Shown here piece by piece: positions 48,776 through 59,300 of a DNA stretch of 64,000 nucleotides. Every line of letters begins with the position of its first letter. Within the stretch, counting starts at the first letter, position 1. The stretch lies in assembly GCF_000993825.1 (NCBI RefSeq), contig NZ_CP011114.1, positions 2,480,001 to 2,544,000 on the forward strand, given 5' to 3'. Source of the stretch: Paenibacillus durus ATCC 35681 (GTDB lineage: Bacteria > Bacillota > Bacilli > Paenibacillales > Paenibacillaceae). The notes beneath the pieces are model-generated. The model searched no databases. It saw nothing but the letters and a program-made list of their open reading frames with translations, and was not told where the DNA came from. Made by a program: the position numbers and the translations under genes.

Positions 48776-49885
48776 TCAGAACATCCGGGTTTCAAGAAAG
48801 GTCTGAACCCGCGTCTTAATGCTTTGAATATTGGACATTTGCTGCTCGCCTTCAATAAACAAGACGGAAATACCCTGCTGCTGCAGACGGCTCATCACGT
48901 AGGGATAGTCCATCAGGTAAATATCACAAAATTTCAATGTGAAATAGATCACGGAATCGGCCTTGTAAGTCTTGATAAGGTCCAGCAAATGGTTCAGGCG
49001 GATATCCGAGTCGTACATTCTCGCGCAGGTCGCTTTTTCCAGATAGTAATCGGCGATTGCCGTAAGAGGGTCTTCGTTCTCCTCAATGCGGCCCTCCGCA
49101 TATTTGATGCCGAAGCTCGTATCTTCGCAGACAATCTGCGCTCCGGTCCGTTCGATGATTTCCACCAATTCGGGCTGGTCAAAATAGCTGCCGCACACTA
49201 AGACGCGATGCGGCTTCGTCTGCGGTTCATTGCGCGCTTCTAGATCATCCAGAAATCTTGCCAGTTCCCGGTTAAATTCTTCCTTGCGGCCTGCGGTTGC
49301 GGCCTTCATGATTTGCAGCGCCTCCATGCCCGTCACCGGACTACTCTCCGACTGTCTAAGCTTGTACAACCGCTGGAGCAGTGTCCGCGTTTCGTTGTGA
49401 AGCGAAATGGAACGGCGCAGCGCTTCGTCCGTAATCTGGATCTGATAATGCGATTCCAACGCCGCAACCCACTTCTTAAGCTGGAGTCTGAAATAGGCTT
49501 TGGATTCCGGCGTAATCACCTTTGGAAGCTCCAAAAAATAGGTGAACGGCGGATTTAATTGTTTTTTCCATGCCTCGTACAGTCTTTTGCGCCAATCGCA
49601 TTCATCGACAATGACAATTCCGTCGGCAAAATCGTAAATCCCTTCAATGCCCTCGCTAAGGGAATGAAGCAAGTACGAGCAAAAATTGCTGCAAAGCATC
49701 GAGCCGGCTTCCGAAGTGTTCTGCGCAAACTCTCCTGTAATGCGGAAAGGAACCAGACCCGCCGCATCCAAAATTTCTTCGGGCGTATAGATCGACAGCC
49801 AGCCAATGGCAGGTCTGCCAGATGATTTAACGAATTCGGTTCGGTTCCGGTTCATCAAAGCAAAGATTTCCGCTTGCTCTATCAT
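48776..49885 (-). CDS. 2-hydroxyacyl-CoA dehydratase subunit (HgdA/BcrC-like), first
   Basis: Partner subunit of the preceding entry, 369 aa. It carries RPAIGWLSIYTPEEILDAAGLVPFRI, AGSMLCSNFCSYLLH (cluster cysteines), ADGIVIVDECDWRKRLYEAW, and in the C-terminal half RVLVCGSYFDQPELVEIIE and VIYFTLKFCDIYLMDYP. The start at 49885 has AGGAGG 6 nt upstream; the frame could extend to 50197 but that would overlap the MATE gene and is rejected. The pair is typical of heterodimeric (alpha-beta) dehydratases. It lies downstream of the MATE exporter. Confidence 0.8.
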   Translation of the reverse strand: MIEQAEIFALMNRNRTEFVKSSGRPAIGWLSIYTPEEILDAAGLVPFRITGEFAQNTSEAGSMLCSNFCSYLLHSLSEGIEGIYDFADGIVIVDECDWRKRLYEAWKKQLNPPFTYFLELPKVITPESKAYFRLQLKKWVAALESHYQIQITDEALRRSISLHNETRTLLQRLYKLRQSESSPVTGMEALQIMKAATAGRKEEFNRELARFLDDLEARNEPQTKPHRVLVCGSYFDQPELVEIIERTGAQIVCEDTSFGIKYAEGRIEENEDPLTAIADYYLEKATCARMYDSDIRLNHLLDLIKTYKADSVIYFTLKFCDIYLMDYPYVMSRLQQQGISVLFIEGEQQMSNIQSIKTRVQTFLETRMF

Positions 49886-49920
49886 ATCGCTCCTCCTGTT
49901 TCGCAATATTGGCAGTTCAG

Positions 49921-51306
49921 CTATGCATCCGCAGCTTGCGAATGGATAACGTGAATCCTCTTCCATCTGCCGTTCCTGAACCGGACAGTGACGAGACCCA
50001 GCATCAAGAATGTATAGATCAGCAAATCCCACCATATCCAAATTATCGGGCGGCCATGGACAACACAAATCCAGTAAGGGAAAACAAGGTAAAAAATTGC
50101 CGGCAGCGTCAAATAAACCACCATAATGAAAAAGGTGTCGCCGATCGACTTCAGCACATTGGTAAGGAGAATGACCATCGTATCGAACGCAATCCATACG
50201 GATGTGATCCGGACGAGCGGAAGGGCCGCCTGCTTGATTTGCTCGAACATCCCCCGGTTATCGTGATCCTGGAAGATCGAGATAAGGGCGACGGGCAGCA
50301 CGTTGAACAAAGCAATAATCAAGGCGCTGAAGACCAGGCTCAGCATGATTCCTTTCCTTACCACAGTTGGAATCCGCTCCGCCCGCCCGCCCCCTCTCTC
50401 CTGAGCCGCGATAATGCCAACGGCTGTGCCAAGCCCCAATACGGGAAAGATGGACAGACCTTCAATGGTAAAAACAATGTTGGCGGCAGCCAGGGACACT
50501 TCGCCAATCCCTCCGATAATAATCAGCAGCAAGCTATAATAGCCTGTCTGAACAAAAGCCTGAATTCCTGCGGGAAAACCAAAACGGATCACTTTCAAAA
50601 TAGCTTCCTTATCCGGCCTGAAATTCCGGAGACTGCCGAAGCTGTCCTTGTATTTAGGCAGAAATAGCATAGCCAGATAAATAATGAAGGTGAACAGGCA
50701 GCTCACGATTGTAGCTGTACCCGCTCCGTTGACGCCGCCCATTTCGGGAAAACCGAGATTGCCGAAAATCAGCAGCCAATCGAGTGCAATATTACACAGG
50801 TTACCGGCGATTGCCGCAATCATAATAATTTTGGTGTCGCCTACTCCCCGAAACAGTCCTGAGACGGAGGTTGAGAACAATTGCACGCAGCTTGACAGAA
50901 GGATCAGCTGAAAGAATCTTTTTTCATAGACAAGCAGCTCGCCTGTATGTCCCATCATGTCGAACAATAACGAAGTCCACGGCGAGAGCAGCAGCAGCAC
51001 GGCCGAAAATAGGATACTCAGATAAACCCCTTGCCACATGGAGGATGCGCATCGTTCGTACTTACCCGCTCCGTAATACTGGGAAATGAGCGTAGAGACA
51101 AAGGCGATCATTCCGATGAACAAATTGGCGATAGCCGTTGCGGTGTTTCCTGCGGGAAGCGTGGCCGCAAACTCGACCAGATCATACCTCGCCACAAAAG
51201 CCCGGTCGACAAACACCATAATGTTCATGGAGAACATCGACAGGATGATCGGATAAGTAATGCCGATAATCGAACGATACGTGATATCAGGTGCTAAAGA
51301 TTTCAA
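49921..51306 (-). CDS. MATE-family exporter
   Basis: Twelve-helix multidrug and toxin extrusion transporter, 461 aa. Family blocks include the early ITYPIILSMFSMNIMVFVDRAFVARY, IGMIAFVSTLISQYYGAGKYERC, the second-half FGFPAGIQAFVQTGYYSLLL and LGLGTAVGIIAAQERGGGR. It uses a TTG start with GGAGGAG at 6 nt. It lies within the NRPS operon between the dehydratase activator and the dehydratase subunits, so it probably exports the peptide product or confers self-resistance. Confidence 0.88.
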   Translation of the reverse strand: MKSLAPDITYRSIIGITYPIILSMFSMNIMVFVDRAFVARYDLVEFAATLPAGNTATAIANLFIGMIAFVSTLISQYYGAGKYERCASSMWQGVYLSILFSAVLLLLSPWTSLLFDMMGHTGELLVYEKRFFQLILLSSCVQLFSTSVSGLFRGVGDTKIIMIAAIAGNLCNIALDWLLIFGNLGFPEMGGVNGAGTATIVSCLFTFIIYLAMLFLPKYKDSFGSLRNFRPDKEAILKVIRFGFPAGIQAFVQTGYYSLLLIIIGGIGEVSLAAANIVFTIEGLSIFPVLGLGTAVGIIAAQERGGGRAERIPTVVRKGIMLSLVFSALIIALFNVLPVALISIFQDHDNRGMFEQIKQAALPLVRITSVWIAFDTMVILLTNVLKSIGDTFFIMVVYLTLPAIFYLVFPYWICVVHGRPIIWIWWDLLIYTFLMLGLVTVRFRNGRWKRIHVIHSQAADA

Positions 51307-51333
51307 AGTTTACTCCTCCATTTGCTTGCCAAA

Positions 51334-52095
51334 TCAGGCGATAAAAGCGGCCCCGATCGCGCCCGTAACCTGCGGATAACTGGTCACGTTTACCGGTTGT
51401 TTCAGAATCTCTTCAAGCGCGCTGATCACGCCGACATTTTTGGCAACGCCTCCGCTCATCCCCAGCGGCCCCTGGATACCGACGGATTTGAGCAAAGCGA
51501 CGGCTCTTGTGGCGATAGAATCATGCACGCCCCGAATGATATTGGGAGCCGGTGTTCCGACCGCGACAAGAGAGACCACTTCCGTCTCCGCAAATACCGT
51601 ACACATGCTGCTGATTCGCGCCGAAGTCTCCGCTTCGCGGGAAAGTTCGCCCAGGTCCTCCAGCTTGACACTCAGCGCCCGGGCGATAATATCGAGAAAT
51701 CTTCCGCAGCCGGCCGCGCATTTGTCATTCATCATGAAATTGACGACACCGCCGTTTTCGTCGATCTGAATGGCTTTGCTATCCTGTCCGCCGATATCGA
51801 GTATGGTCCGGATTTCGGGATTCAGAAAATGCATGCCTTTGGCATGGCAGATAATTTCCGAAGCGTTCTTATTGGAAAAAGGCACATTTTCCCGTCCATA
51901 TCCTGTCGTCACTACGACGTCGACGTCTTGCTCCGACAATCCCGCCTTTTCGAGCACATTGCGGTAAGTGATTTCTGCGGAGGCTCTGTTGTTACCCCCT
52001 GTATAAACGACATCATAGGCTATGACATCCTGCTTGTCTTTTAGAATCGCCGACTTCGTGGACAGCGATCCGATATCGATTCCCACTGATATCAT
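51334..52095 (-). CDS. 2-hydroxyacyl-CoA dehydratase activator (HgdC/BcrA-type ATPase)
   Basis: ASKHA-fold ATPase with a [4Fe-4S] cluster at the dimer interface; it injects a high-energy electron into the dehydratase. Seen: nucleotide-binding VGIDIGSLSTKSAIL, DIGGQDSKAIQIDE, the cluster cysteines in CAAGCGRFLD and MCTVFAETE, and GMSGGVAKN. Length 253 aa is normal for HgdC. ATG at 52095 is chosen because AAAGGGG lies 9 nt upstream; an ATG three codons earlier touches it. Its presence with two dehydratase subunits makes a complete system in the NRPS operon. Electrons would come from reduced ferredoxin or flavodoxin. Confidence 0.9.
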   Translation of the reverse strand: MISVGIDIGSLSTKSAILKDKQDVIAYDVVYTGGNNRASAEITYRNVLEKAGLSEQDVDVVVTTGYGRENVPFSNKNASEIICHAKGMHFLNPEIRTILDIGGQDSKAIQIDENGGVVNFMMNDKCAAGCGRFLDIIARALSVKLEDLGELSREAETSARISSMCTVFAETEVVSLVAVGTPAPNIIRGVHDSIATRAVALLKSVGIQGPLGMSGGVAKNVGVISALEEILKQPVNVTSYPQVTGAIGAAFIA

Positions 52096-52163
52096 GGAAG
52101 ACATCCCCTTTGCTTCATATTATTTTGCTCTTTCGTCCATTCGCCCGCGCGGACTGTCCGGCA

Positions 52164-53063
52164 TTACTCTGGCAGCGCAGCGTTTAACTGAACGGCTGAA
52201 GATTCCACATGCTCATGATCAAAGATTGAATAATGGTCCCCCTGTAAAGGATACATCTTTAGCGTCTTGCAATAACGGCCCCATTCCGGAAGCTCCGGAA
52301 TCGGCGAGCCGGTGGCGGCGAACAGATGAACAGGTGACGCCAGATAACGGTCAGGCTCATACTCCGTTCTGGCCGCATGCAGACTCCGAATCGTATTGAA
52401 GGAGCATAACCATTCGCGAAACGGGGCTTTGGAAGCAATCAGCATCGGAACCTGCCACTGATCCGCTACCGTCCGCCGAAAGAGGCCGGAGTCGATGCCG
52501 CCTTCCTCTTCCCGACCTACGAATGTGCGCCATAATTCGTCCAGGCTGCGGCACTGCGCCAGCCGGTTCTTGTCCTCCTGGGACACGGCATACTTCGACA
52601 GCCATTCCAGCTCTGCTTGCAAGGTAACGCTACCCAGCGATTCGGCCGGGTAATATCCCGGCGGAGGCGGATCAAACAGCCCGCAAAAGGCGACTTCGTG
52701 ACCGCCTGCCTCCAGCTGGCTCGCCATCTCAAACGTAATAGTTCCTCCTATTGACCAGCCGGCTAAATAGTAGGGCCCCGATGGCTGTATTTCCGCTATC
52801 CTGCCAATATAATCCCTGGACAATTGCGGAATAGACAATGTCTGAGGAACACCATCGTTAAATTCATTGCACAGGATTCCGTATACGGAGAAGTCGGACC
52901 GAATTCGGGCGCACAGCTTGAAATAGCCTTCGATTCCTCCGGTTCCGTCATGGATGAGAAACAACGTTCTCTTGGGACTCACTCCCCGTCCGAGCAAAAT
53001 CGGCCGGGCTCTGGCCGGGTAAGGCCAGGAGGAGTACACGCTGCCGTTAGTGGGCGCGTTCAT
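52164..53063 (-). CDS. Free-standing NRPS thioesterase
   Basis: Alpha/beta-hydrolase of the NRPS/PKS thioesterase group. The nucleophile motif is GWSIGG (Ser at about residue 124), followed by a catalytic Asp in the LFDPPPPGYY region and the C-terminal His in LQGDHYSIF. The N-terminus TLFLIHDGTGGIEGYFKLCARI is typical of type-I TE domains (as in EntF or SrfA-C). It lies 30 nt after the NRPS gene and is not fused, so it may release the product in trans or act as an editing thioesterase. AAGGAGGG precedes the ATG. Confidence 0.87.
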   Translation of the reverse strand: MNAPTNGSVYSSWPYPARARPILLGRGVSPKRTLFLIHDGTGGIEGYFKLCARIRSDFSVYGILCNEFNDGVPQTLSIPQLSRDYIGRIAEIQPSGPYYLAGWSIGGTITFEMASQLEAGGHEVAFCGLFDPPPPGYYPAESLGSVTLQAELEWLSKYAVSQEDKNRLAQCRSLDELWRTFVGREEEGGIDSGLFRRTVADQWQVPMLIASKAPFREWLCSFNTIRSLHAARTEYEPDRYLASPVHLFAATGSPIPELPEWGRYCKTLKMYPLQGDHYSIFDHEHVESSAVQLNAALPE

Positions 53064-53092
53064 GCAGCATTCCCTCCTTGTATCAAACTCGG

Positions 53093-56000
53093 TTACCTGT
53101 TCAAGAGCAGATCGTCTCCCAGCAGCTGCTCCACCTTCGCTGAAAGCTCGCCCACCGTAGCGGATTCCATAACATCCATAATGGAAAGCTCGACATGAAA
53201 CAATTTTTCGACTTCCAGCGCCACATTGATGAACAGCAGAGAGTTTCCGCCTAGAAGATATAGATCATCGTTCATATCCACTTCTTCACGATGGAACATT
53301 TTTTTAATCAGCTCCGCCATTTTCCGTTCCGTATCCGACCGGGGCGCTTGCTTCTCCGCGTGAAGCAACACCGGAACTTCTTCCGGATCGGGCAGCGCCG
53401 CCAAGTCAACCTTGCCGTTTGCCTTCAAGACCAGGGAGTCAAGCGGAATGAACAAGGAGGGAATCATGTAAGACGGCAAATGCCCCTCCAGAAAAGTACG
53501 CCACGTCTGGGCGCTGCCTTTTCCCTCCTCTTGCAAAACAAGGTAAGCGACGATACGTTTCTCGCCTTCTCGCGTCTCATTGACAACGACCACCGCTTCC
53601 CGGATATCGGGATGGCTGATCAATACCCGCTCGATTTCCCCAGGCTCGATCCGGTAGCCGCGTATTTTCACCTGCTGGTCGATCCTGCCTAAGAACTCAA
53701 TGCTCCCATCCGGCAGCCATCTTGCCAGGTCTCCCGATCGGTATAAACGTTCGTTCGGAAGAAACGAAGCGGATCTAAATTTCTCCGCATTCAGATCGGG
53801 CCGGTTCATATATCCGCGGGCCAGACCGTCGCCGCCTATGCACAGCTCGCCCGCAACGCCCGGCGGCAGCAGATTCCCGTAACCATCCATAATGTATACC
53901 GTCGTGTTCGCAATCGGTTTGCCGATCGGAACCCGGCTTCCCGTCTCCTCGCCGACCCTGTGGAAGGTAGTAAACGTTGTATTTTCCGTAGGCCCGTACA
54001 TATTAAGCAGAGTTAATCCCGGACAGGCTTCCCGAACCCGCTCCGCAGGCTTCGCCGGCAGTACATCACCGCCTACCAGTAGGGCAGTCAGGGGCGTGAA
54101 CAGATCCGGCTTTTGTTCCGACAACTGGTGGAATAAGGGAGTCGTCAGCCACAGCAGATCAATTTGATACTCCGCGATAAAAGCCCCCAGCTTATCGGCT
54201 CTCAGCAAAACATCTTCCTCCGCTACATACAGCGTTAGACCATTCAATAAGGCGCCCCATATTTCGAAAGTGGTCGCATCAAACGATGGCGAGCCGGTCA
54301 GCAGGATTCTCATCCCTGCATGAAGCTCTATATAGCCCCCGTTCTTCACCAGCCGGACGACATTTCGATGTTCCACCATCACCCCCTTCGGATGTCCGGT
54401 TGAACCGGAGGTGTACATGATGTACGCCAGAGTGCTTGGCTCGCTGGTGTTCACCAGGTTAGCGTTATCGGACGCACCGCCTAGAGCCGCTCCATCCTGC
54501 TGCACTTCGACTTTGACAACTTCAACACCCGCATACCCAGCTTCTATCCAAGCATTACCTTGTCCCGGTATTCCTGCCTGGACAAGCACAAGCGCCGCTC
54601 CGCTGTCCCGCAGCATAAATTCGATACGCTCCGGCGGATAAGAAGGGTCGATGGGCAAATAAGCGCCGCCTGCCTTCAGAATGGCAAGTATGCCGAGTAT
54701 CATTTGGGGAGAACGCCCCGCGAGAATGGCTACGACGGACTCGGGGCCGATTCCCCGGTCTTGCAGCACCCGGGCCAGCCGGTTGGACCTCGCATTCAGT
54801 TCGGCGTAGGTCCAAGCTGTGCCTGCTCCACTTAGCGCGATCGCGTCCGGGGTGCGGCTTGCCTGTTCCTCGAACAGCTCATGGATGCATTTATCCGACG
54901 GATAGGCGGCGCGGGTATCGTTGAATTCCTTAACCAGCTTCTCCCGCTCGGCCGCGTCCGTCAGCCGCAGCTCCTTCACCCGCGCATCCGGTCTATCCGC
55001 AATATCCTCCAGCAGATGGCCGTACATCTTCAGCAGCCGGCGCACCGTCTCCGGCCGGAACAGGTCGCTGTTGTACTCCGCCCATACCGCCGTCTCTCCT
55101 TCCCGCTGCCGGATATCAAACAGCAGGTCCGCCTGCGTCGCGTCGCTTTCCGCTTCCAGCCACGTCTCCTTCAGGTCCGCAAATCCGCCTTCTTCTTTCG
55201 CTTCCGTTACCATGTTGAACATCACCCGGAAGAGCGGATTCCGGCTGTGCTGCCGGTCCGGGTTCAGCTTGCGCACCAGTCGCTCGAACGGATAATCCTG
55301 CATATAATACGCCTCGTCCACTTTTGCGTGTACGGTCTTCATCAGGTCCTCCCAGGCCAATTCCCCGTCGACCTCGGCCCGGATCGCCACCGTGTTCACG
55401 AAGAAGCCTGCCGCCCGGCTCAGCTCCTGGCTGTAATGCCGGCCGGCGAACACCGTCCCGACGACCACATCGTCCTGGCGGCTGCATTTGTGCAGCAGCA
55501 CATAATAAGCCGACAGCAGCGCCGAGAACAAGATGACCCGCTTGTTCAGGCACTGGAACTTCAGACGGCCGATCAATTCGTCTGACAGCTCCAGCTTCTC
55601 GAGCCCGCCCCGAAAGCTGATTCCCGGCGGCGGCGGAAAGTCGGCCGGCAGGTCCAGCACGGGCAGTTCGCCCTTGAACTGCTCAAGCCAGTACGCTTCC
55701 TGCTCCACTGTCGCCTCTTCCCCGAACGTCTCCTTTTGCCACAGCGCATAGTCGCCATAGGCGATGCCAGGCTGGGGCAGCTCACCCGCCTCCGCGCCGA
55801 TCCGGCGGTTATACAGCGTCTTCAGGTCCCGCCACAGAAGCTGGAACGTCGTCGCATCGGAGACGATATGATGCAGCTTCAGGACCAGGAGGGCCTCATC
55901 CGCTCCGTACTGCACCAGAATCGCCTGAAAGAGCGGGTCGCCTTCCCGGATAGCGATCGGCTCCCGGCATTCCTTGGAGAACCATTCCGCCAAAGCCTGC

Positions 56001-56326
56001 TCCCGGCTGCCTGGGTCCCCTTGGGACAGGTCGACCAGCCTGAACTGCTCCGGCGAGAAGGGGCCGAACGATTGGACGGGGGGCTGGGCCAGTTCAATTG
56101 TCGTCCGAAGCGCGGCATGGCGTCCGGCCAGTTCCTCCACGGCCCCCCGCATCGCTTCCGCGTTCAGCCTGCCCGTCAGCCGCTTGGCTGAAATCAAGTT
56201 CCACAGGGCACCACCCGGCGCCAACTGGTCCAGATACAGAACGCGTTCCTGCTGATAGGACAGCGGGTAATCCCGCCGTTCTTCCCTGTGCTCAATCGCC
56301 GGATATCTCCTTATCGAAGTTGTCAA
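53093..56326 (-). CDS. NRPS module C-A-T (downstream module)
   Basis: One complete elongation module, about 1077 aa. Condensation domain (residues about 10-440) has HHIVSDA for the HHxxxDG motif. Adenylation domain (about 475-960): YTSGSTGHPKGV, MYGPTE, GELCIGG and the NGK lysine. Reading the ten pocket positions gives D-A-F-W-L-G-M-T-F-K, closest to the valine-type code (DAFWIGGTFK) but with a bulky Met, so a small or medium aliphatic residue is likely. Carrier domain near the C-terminus has LGGNSL with the phosphopantetheine Ser. No epimerase or TE domain. TTG at 56326 is 8 nt from GGGGAG; a GTG three codons earlier is too close. The condensation region is almost identical to that of the next gene upstream. 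Confidence 0.92.
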   Translation of the reverse strand: MTTSIRRYPAIEHREERRDYPLSYQQERVLYLDQLAPGGALWNLISAKRLTGRLNAEAMRGAVEELAGRHAALRTTIELAQPPVQSFGPFSPEQFRLVDLSQGDPGSREQALAEWFSKECREPIAIREGDPLFQAILVQYGADEALLVLKLHHIVSDATTFQLLWRDLKTLYNRRIGAEAGELPQPGIAYGDYALWQKETFGEEATVEQEAYWLEQFKGELPVLDLPADFPPPPGISFRGGLEKLELSDELIGRLKFQCLNKRVILFSALLSAYYVLLHKCSRQDDVVVGTVFAGRHYSQELSRAAGFFVNTVAIRAEVDGELAWEDLMKTVHAKVDEAYYMQDYPFERLVRKLNPDRQHSRNPLFRVMFNMVTEAKEEGGFADLKETWLEAESDATQADLLFDIRQREGETAVWAEYNSDLFRPETVRRLLKMYGHLLEDIADRPDARVKELRLTDAAEREKLVKEFNDTRAAYPSDKCIHELFEEQASRTPDAIALSGAGTAWTYAELNARSNRLARVLQDRGIGPESVVAILAGRSPQMILGILAILKAGGAYLPIDPSYPPERIEFMLRDSGAALVLVQAGIPGQGNAWIEAGYAGVEVVKVEVQQDGAALGGASDNANLVNTSEPSTLAYIMYTSGSTGHPKGVMVEHRNVVRLVKNGGYIELHAGMRILLTGSPSFDATTFEIWGALLNGLTLYVAEEDVLLRADKLGAFIAEYQIDLLWLTTPLFHQLSEQKPDLFTPLTALLVGGDVLPAKPAERVREACPGLTLLNMYGPTENTTFTTFHRVGEETGSRVPIGKPIANTTVYIMDGYGNLLPPGVAGELCIGGDGLARGYMNRPDLNAEKFRSASFLPNERLYRSGDLARWLPDGSIEFLGRIDQQVKIRGYRIEPGEIERVLISHPDIREAVVVVNETREGEKRIVAYLVLQEEGKGSAQTWRTFLEGHLPSYMIPSLFIPLDSLVLKANGKVDLAALPDPEEVPVLLHAEKQAPRSDTERKMAELIKKMFHREEVDMNDDLYLLGGNSLLFINVALEVEKLFHVELSIMDVMESATVGELSAKVEQLLGDDLLLNR
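54846..56322 (-). repeat. Condensation-domain duplication, copy 1
   Basis: This stretch, covering the whole C domain up to the start of the A domain, is near-identical and colinear (constant offset of 3262 nt) with copy 2. I count roughly 27 amino-acid differences over about 490 residues. Identity ends abruptly at both sides. Confidence 0.9.
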
Positions 56327-56384
56327 TGATTTCACTCCCCGTTATTTGAATAAGGTGAAGAGCTTGCCGAGCGCCTCTTACGGA

Positions 56385-59300
56385 TCAAGAAGCGCCGACG
56401 GGCAGCAGGGATTCAACCGTTTTTGCCAATTTCGCCAGGACGGGCAGATCGATGAAATCCATGAGCGACAGACTGATGCCGAATGTCTGCTCAATTTCTG
56501 TAATAAAACGGATCGTTAACAACGAATTGCCGCCTAAATCGAAGAAATTGTCATTCGGATTAATGCCGGAAATGTTGAGAATGGATTCGGTTATTCCAAT
56601 TAGCTTCCGTTCCACTTCGCTTATCGGCTGGTCAGATTCATTCTTCGAATCATGATTAAGGCCGGGAGCTGGCAATGCGGAGCGGTCCACCTTCCCGCTC
56701 TTGTTCAGAGGCATAGTCTCCAGCTGGATAAAGGCGGAAGGTATCATATAGGAAGGCAGCCACTCGGCCAGATGCCGTTTCCATTCCTCGTCCGGTATCT
56801 CGGTGTCCGGATGCACGACACAGTAAGCGACCAGCATCTGACGGCCAGGCTCATCCTCTCTGGCGATGACAGCCGCCGACAAGATCGACGGATGCGAAGC
56901 CAGCGTTTCTTCGATCTCGCCAGGCTCAATCCGGAATCCGCGAATTTTGACTTGCTGATCAATCCGGCCAATATAGTCCAGTGTGCCGTTATCCCGTCTG
57001 CGGACCAAATCTCCGGTGCGGTACAATCTTTCTCCCGGGCGGTAAGGGTTCGGAGCGAACTTCTCGGCTGTAAGTTCGGGAAGATTCGCATATCCGCGCG
57101 CGAGGCTCGGTCCCGAAAGGCATAGTTCCCCGATCAAGCCTATCGGCAAAAGCTGGCTGTAACGGTCCAGAACATACGCCTGCACATTCGCCAGCGGAGC
57201 TCCGATCGGAACCTGCTCTTCCGGCGTGTCCTGCCGGAGCCGGTGGCAAGTTGCATAAATGGCCGTTTCCGTCGGACCGTACACGTTGACCAATTCCGTG
57301 CCGCTTACTTGTTCATGGAAGGATCTGACGACATGGGGCTTAAGCGCTTCTCCGGCGGCAAACGCATACCGCAAGCTGGCAAGCTCCCGGATTCCTCTCG
57401 CCTTAAGATCTTCCAAGAATGCTTGAAGGAATGACGGCGAGAAATTGGCATGGGTAACCCCGTGCTCCGTGATCGCCTTCACGATTTTGACCGGTTCCTT
57501 TTCCGCTCCCGGTTCCAAGATTACCAGCTTGCCGCCCTCAAAGAACCAGCCGAACAGCTCGGAGACGGAAACGTCGAAAGCAAAGTGAGTCTTGAGCAGA
57601 TGGGCGTCGTTTGAATGAACCGGGAAGGTCTGCTGCATATAAAACAATGTATTCAGCACGGAGCCGTGTTCGACCATAACGCCTTTCGGTTTGCCCGTTG
57701 AGCCCGAGGTGTACATGATATATATCAGATCTTCCGTATGGCTGACGGGCTCCAGATGATCTGCCGAACTGGCGGAAGCCAGCGCTTCCTGAATGCTGAC
57801 TACTGGAACCGGGCCGCTATCCGCTCCGTCCGGTGCAGGATGGACGAGCAGCAAGCGGGCATTGCTGTCCTCCAGCATATAGCGTCTCCGCTCCGCGGAA
57901 ATCTGCGGGTCGACGGGCACATAGGCGGCTCCCGCTTTGAGAACGGCCAGAATGGAAATCACCATCTCGAAGGAGCGCTCGCTCATAATGCCGACGACGC
58001 TTCCCGCCGCAATATCCTTGTCACGGAGATAGCGGGCCAGCCGGTTGGCTTGGCGGTTCAGCTCCTCATAGGTCATCGTATCCTCCAAGAAGACGAGAGC
58101 CGTCCGGTCCGGGGTGCGGCTTGCCTGTTCCTCAAACAGCTCATGGATGCATTTGTTGGGCGGATAGGCGGCGCGGGTATCGTTGAATTCCTTAACCAGC
58201 TTCTCCCGCTCGGCCGCGTCGGTCGGCCGCAGCTCCTTCACCCGCGCGTCCGGTCTTTCAGCGATGTCCTCCAGCAGATTAGCGTACATCTTCAGCAGCC
58301 GGCGCACCGTCTCCGGCCGGAACCGGTCGCTGTTGTACTCCGCCCATACCGCCGTCTCTCCTTCCCGCTGCCGGATATCAAACAGCAGGTCCGCCTGCGT
58401 CGCGTCGGATTCTGCCTCCTGCCACGTCTCCTTCAGGTCGGCAAATCCGCCTTCTTCTTTCGCTTCCGTTACCATGTTGAACATCGCCCGGAAGAGCGGA
58501 TTCCGGTTGTGCTGCCGGTCCGGATTCAGCTTGCGCACCAGCCGCTCGAACGGGTAATCCTGCATATAGTACGCCTCGTCCACTTTCCCGTGGACCGTCT
58601 TCACCAGGTCCTCCCAGGCCAATTCCCCGTCTACCTCGGCCCGGATCGCCACCGTGTTCACGAAGAAGCCTGCCGCCCGGCTCAGCTCCTGGCTGTAATG
58701 CCGGCCGGCGAACACCGTCCCGACGACCACATCGTCCTGGCGGCTGCATTTGTGCAGCAGCACGTAATAAGCCGACAGCAGCGCCGAGAACAAGATAACC
58801 CGCTTGTTCAGGCATTGCGCCTTCAGGCGGCCGATTAATTCGTCCGGCAGCTCCAGCTTCTCAAACCCGCCCCGAAAGCTGATTCCCGGCGGCGGCGAAA
58901 AGTCGGCCGGCAGGTCCAGCACGGGCAGCTCGCCCTTGAACTGCTCCAGCCAGTACGCTTCCTGCTCCAAGGTCCGCTCTTCCTCAAACGTCTCTTTTTG
59001 CCACAGGGCATAATCGCCGTAGGCGATGCCGAGCTGGGGCAGCTCACCCGCCTCCGCGCCAGTCCGGCGGTTATACAGCGTCTTCAGATCCCGCCACAGA
59101 AGCTGGAACGTCGTCGCATCGGAGACGATATGATGCAGCTTCAGGACCAGGAGGGCCTCATCCGCTCCGTACTGCACCAGAATCGCCTGAAAGAGCGGGT
59201 CGCCTTCCCGGATGGCGATCGGCTCCCGGCACTCCTTGGAGAACCATTCCGCCAAAGCCTGCTCCCGGCTGCCTGGGTCCCCTTGCGACAGGTCGACCAG

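Noticed and set aside
49886..50197. A 104-residue N-terminal extension of the first dehydratase subunit
   Set aside because: It overlaps the MATE gene, has no family similarity, and a strong AGGAGG site supports the ATG at 49885.
57738..58838. A 366-codon plus-strand frame inside the upstream NRPS gene (and a near twin at 54881-55585)
   Set aside because: Both are antisense to the duplicated condensation domain and exist twice only because that domain is duplicated. No ribosome binding site and no recognisable motifs.
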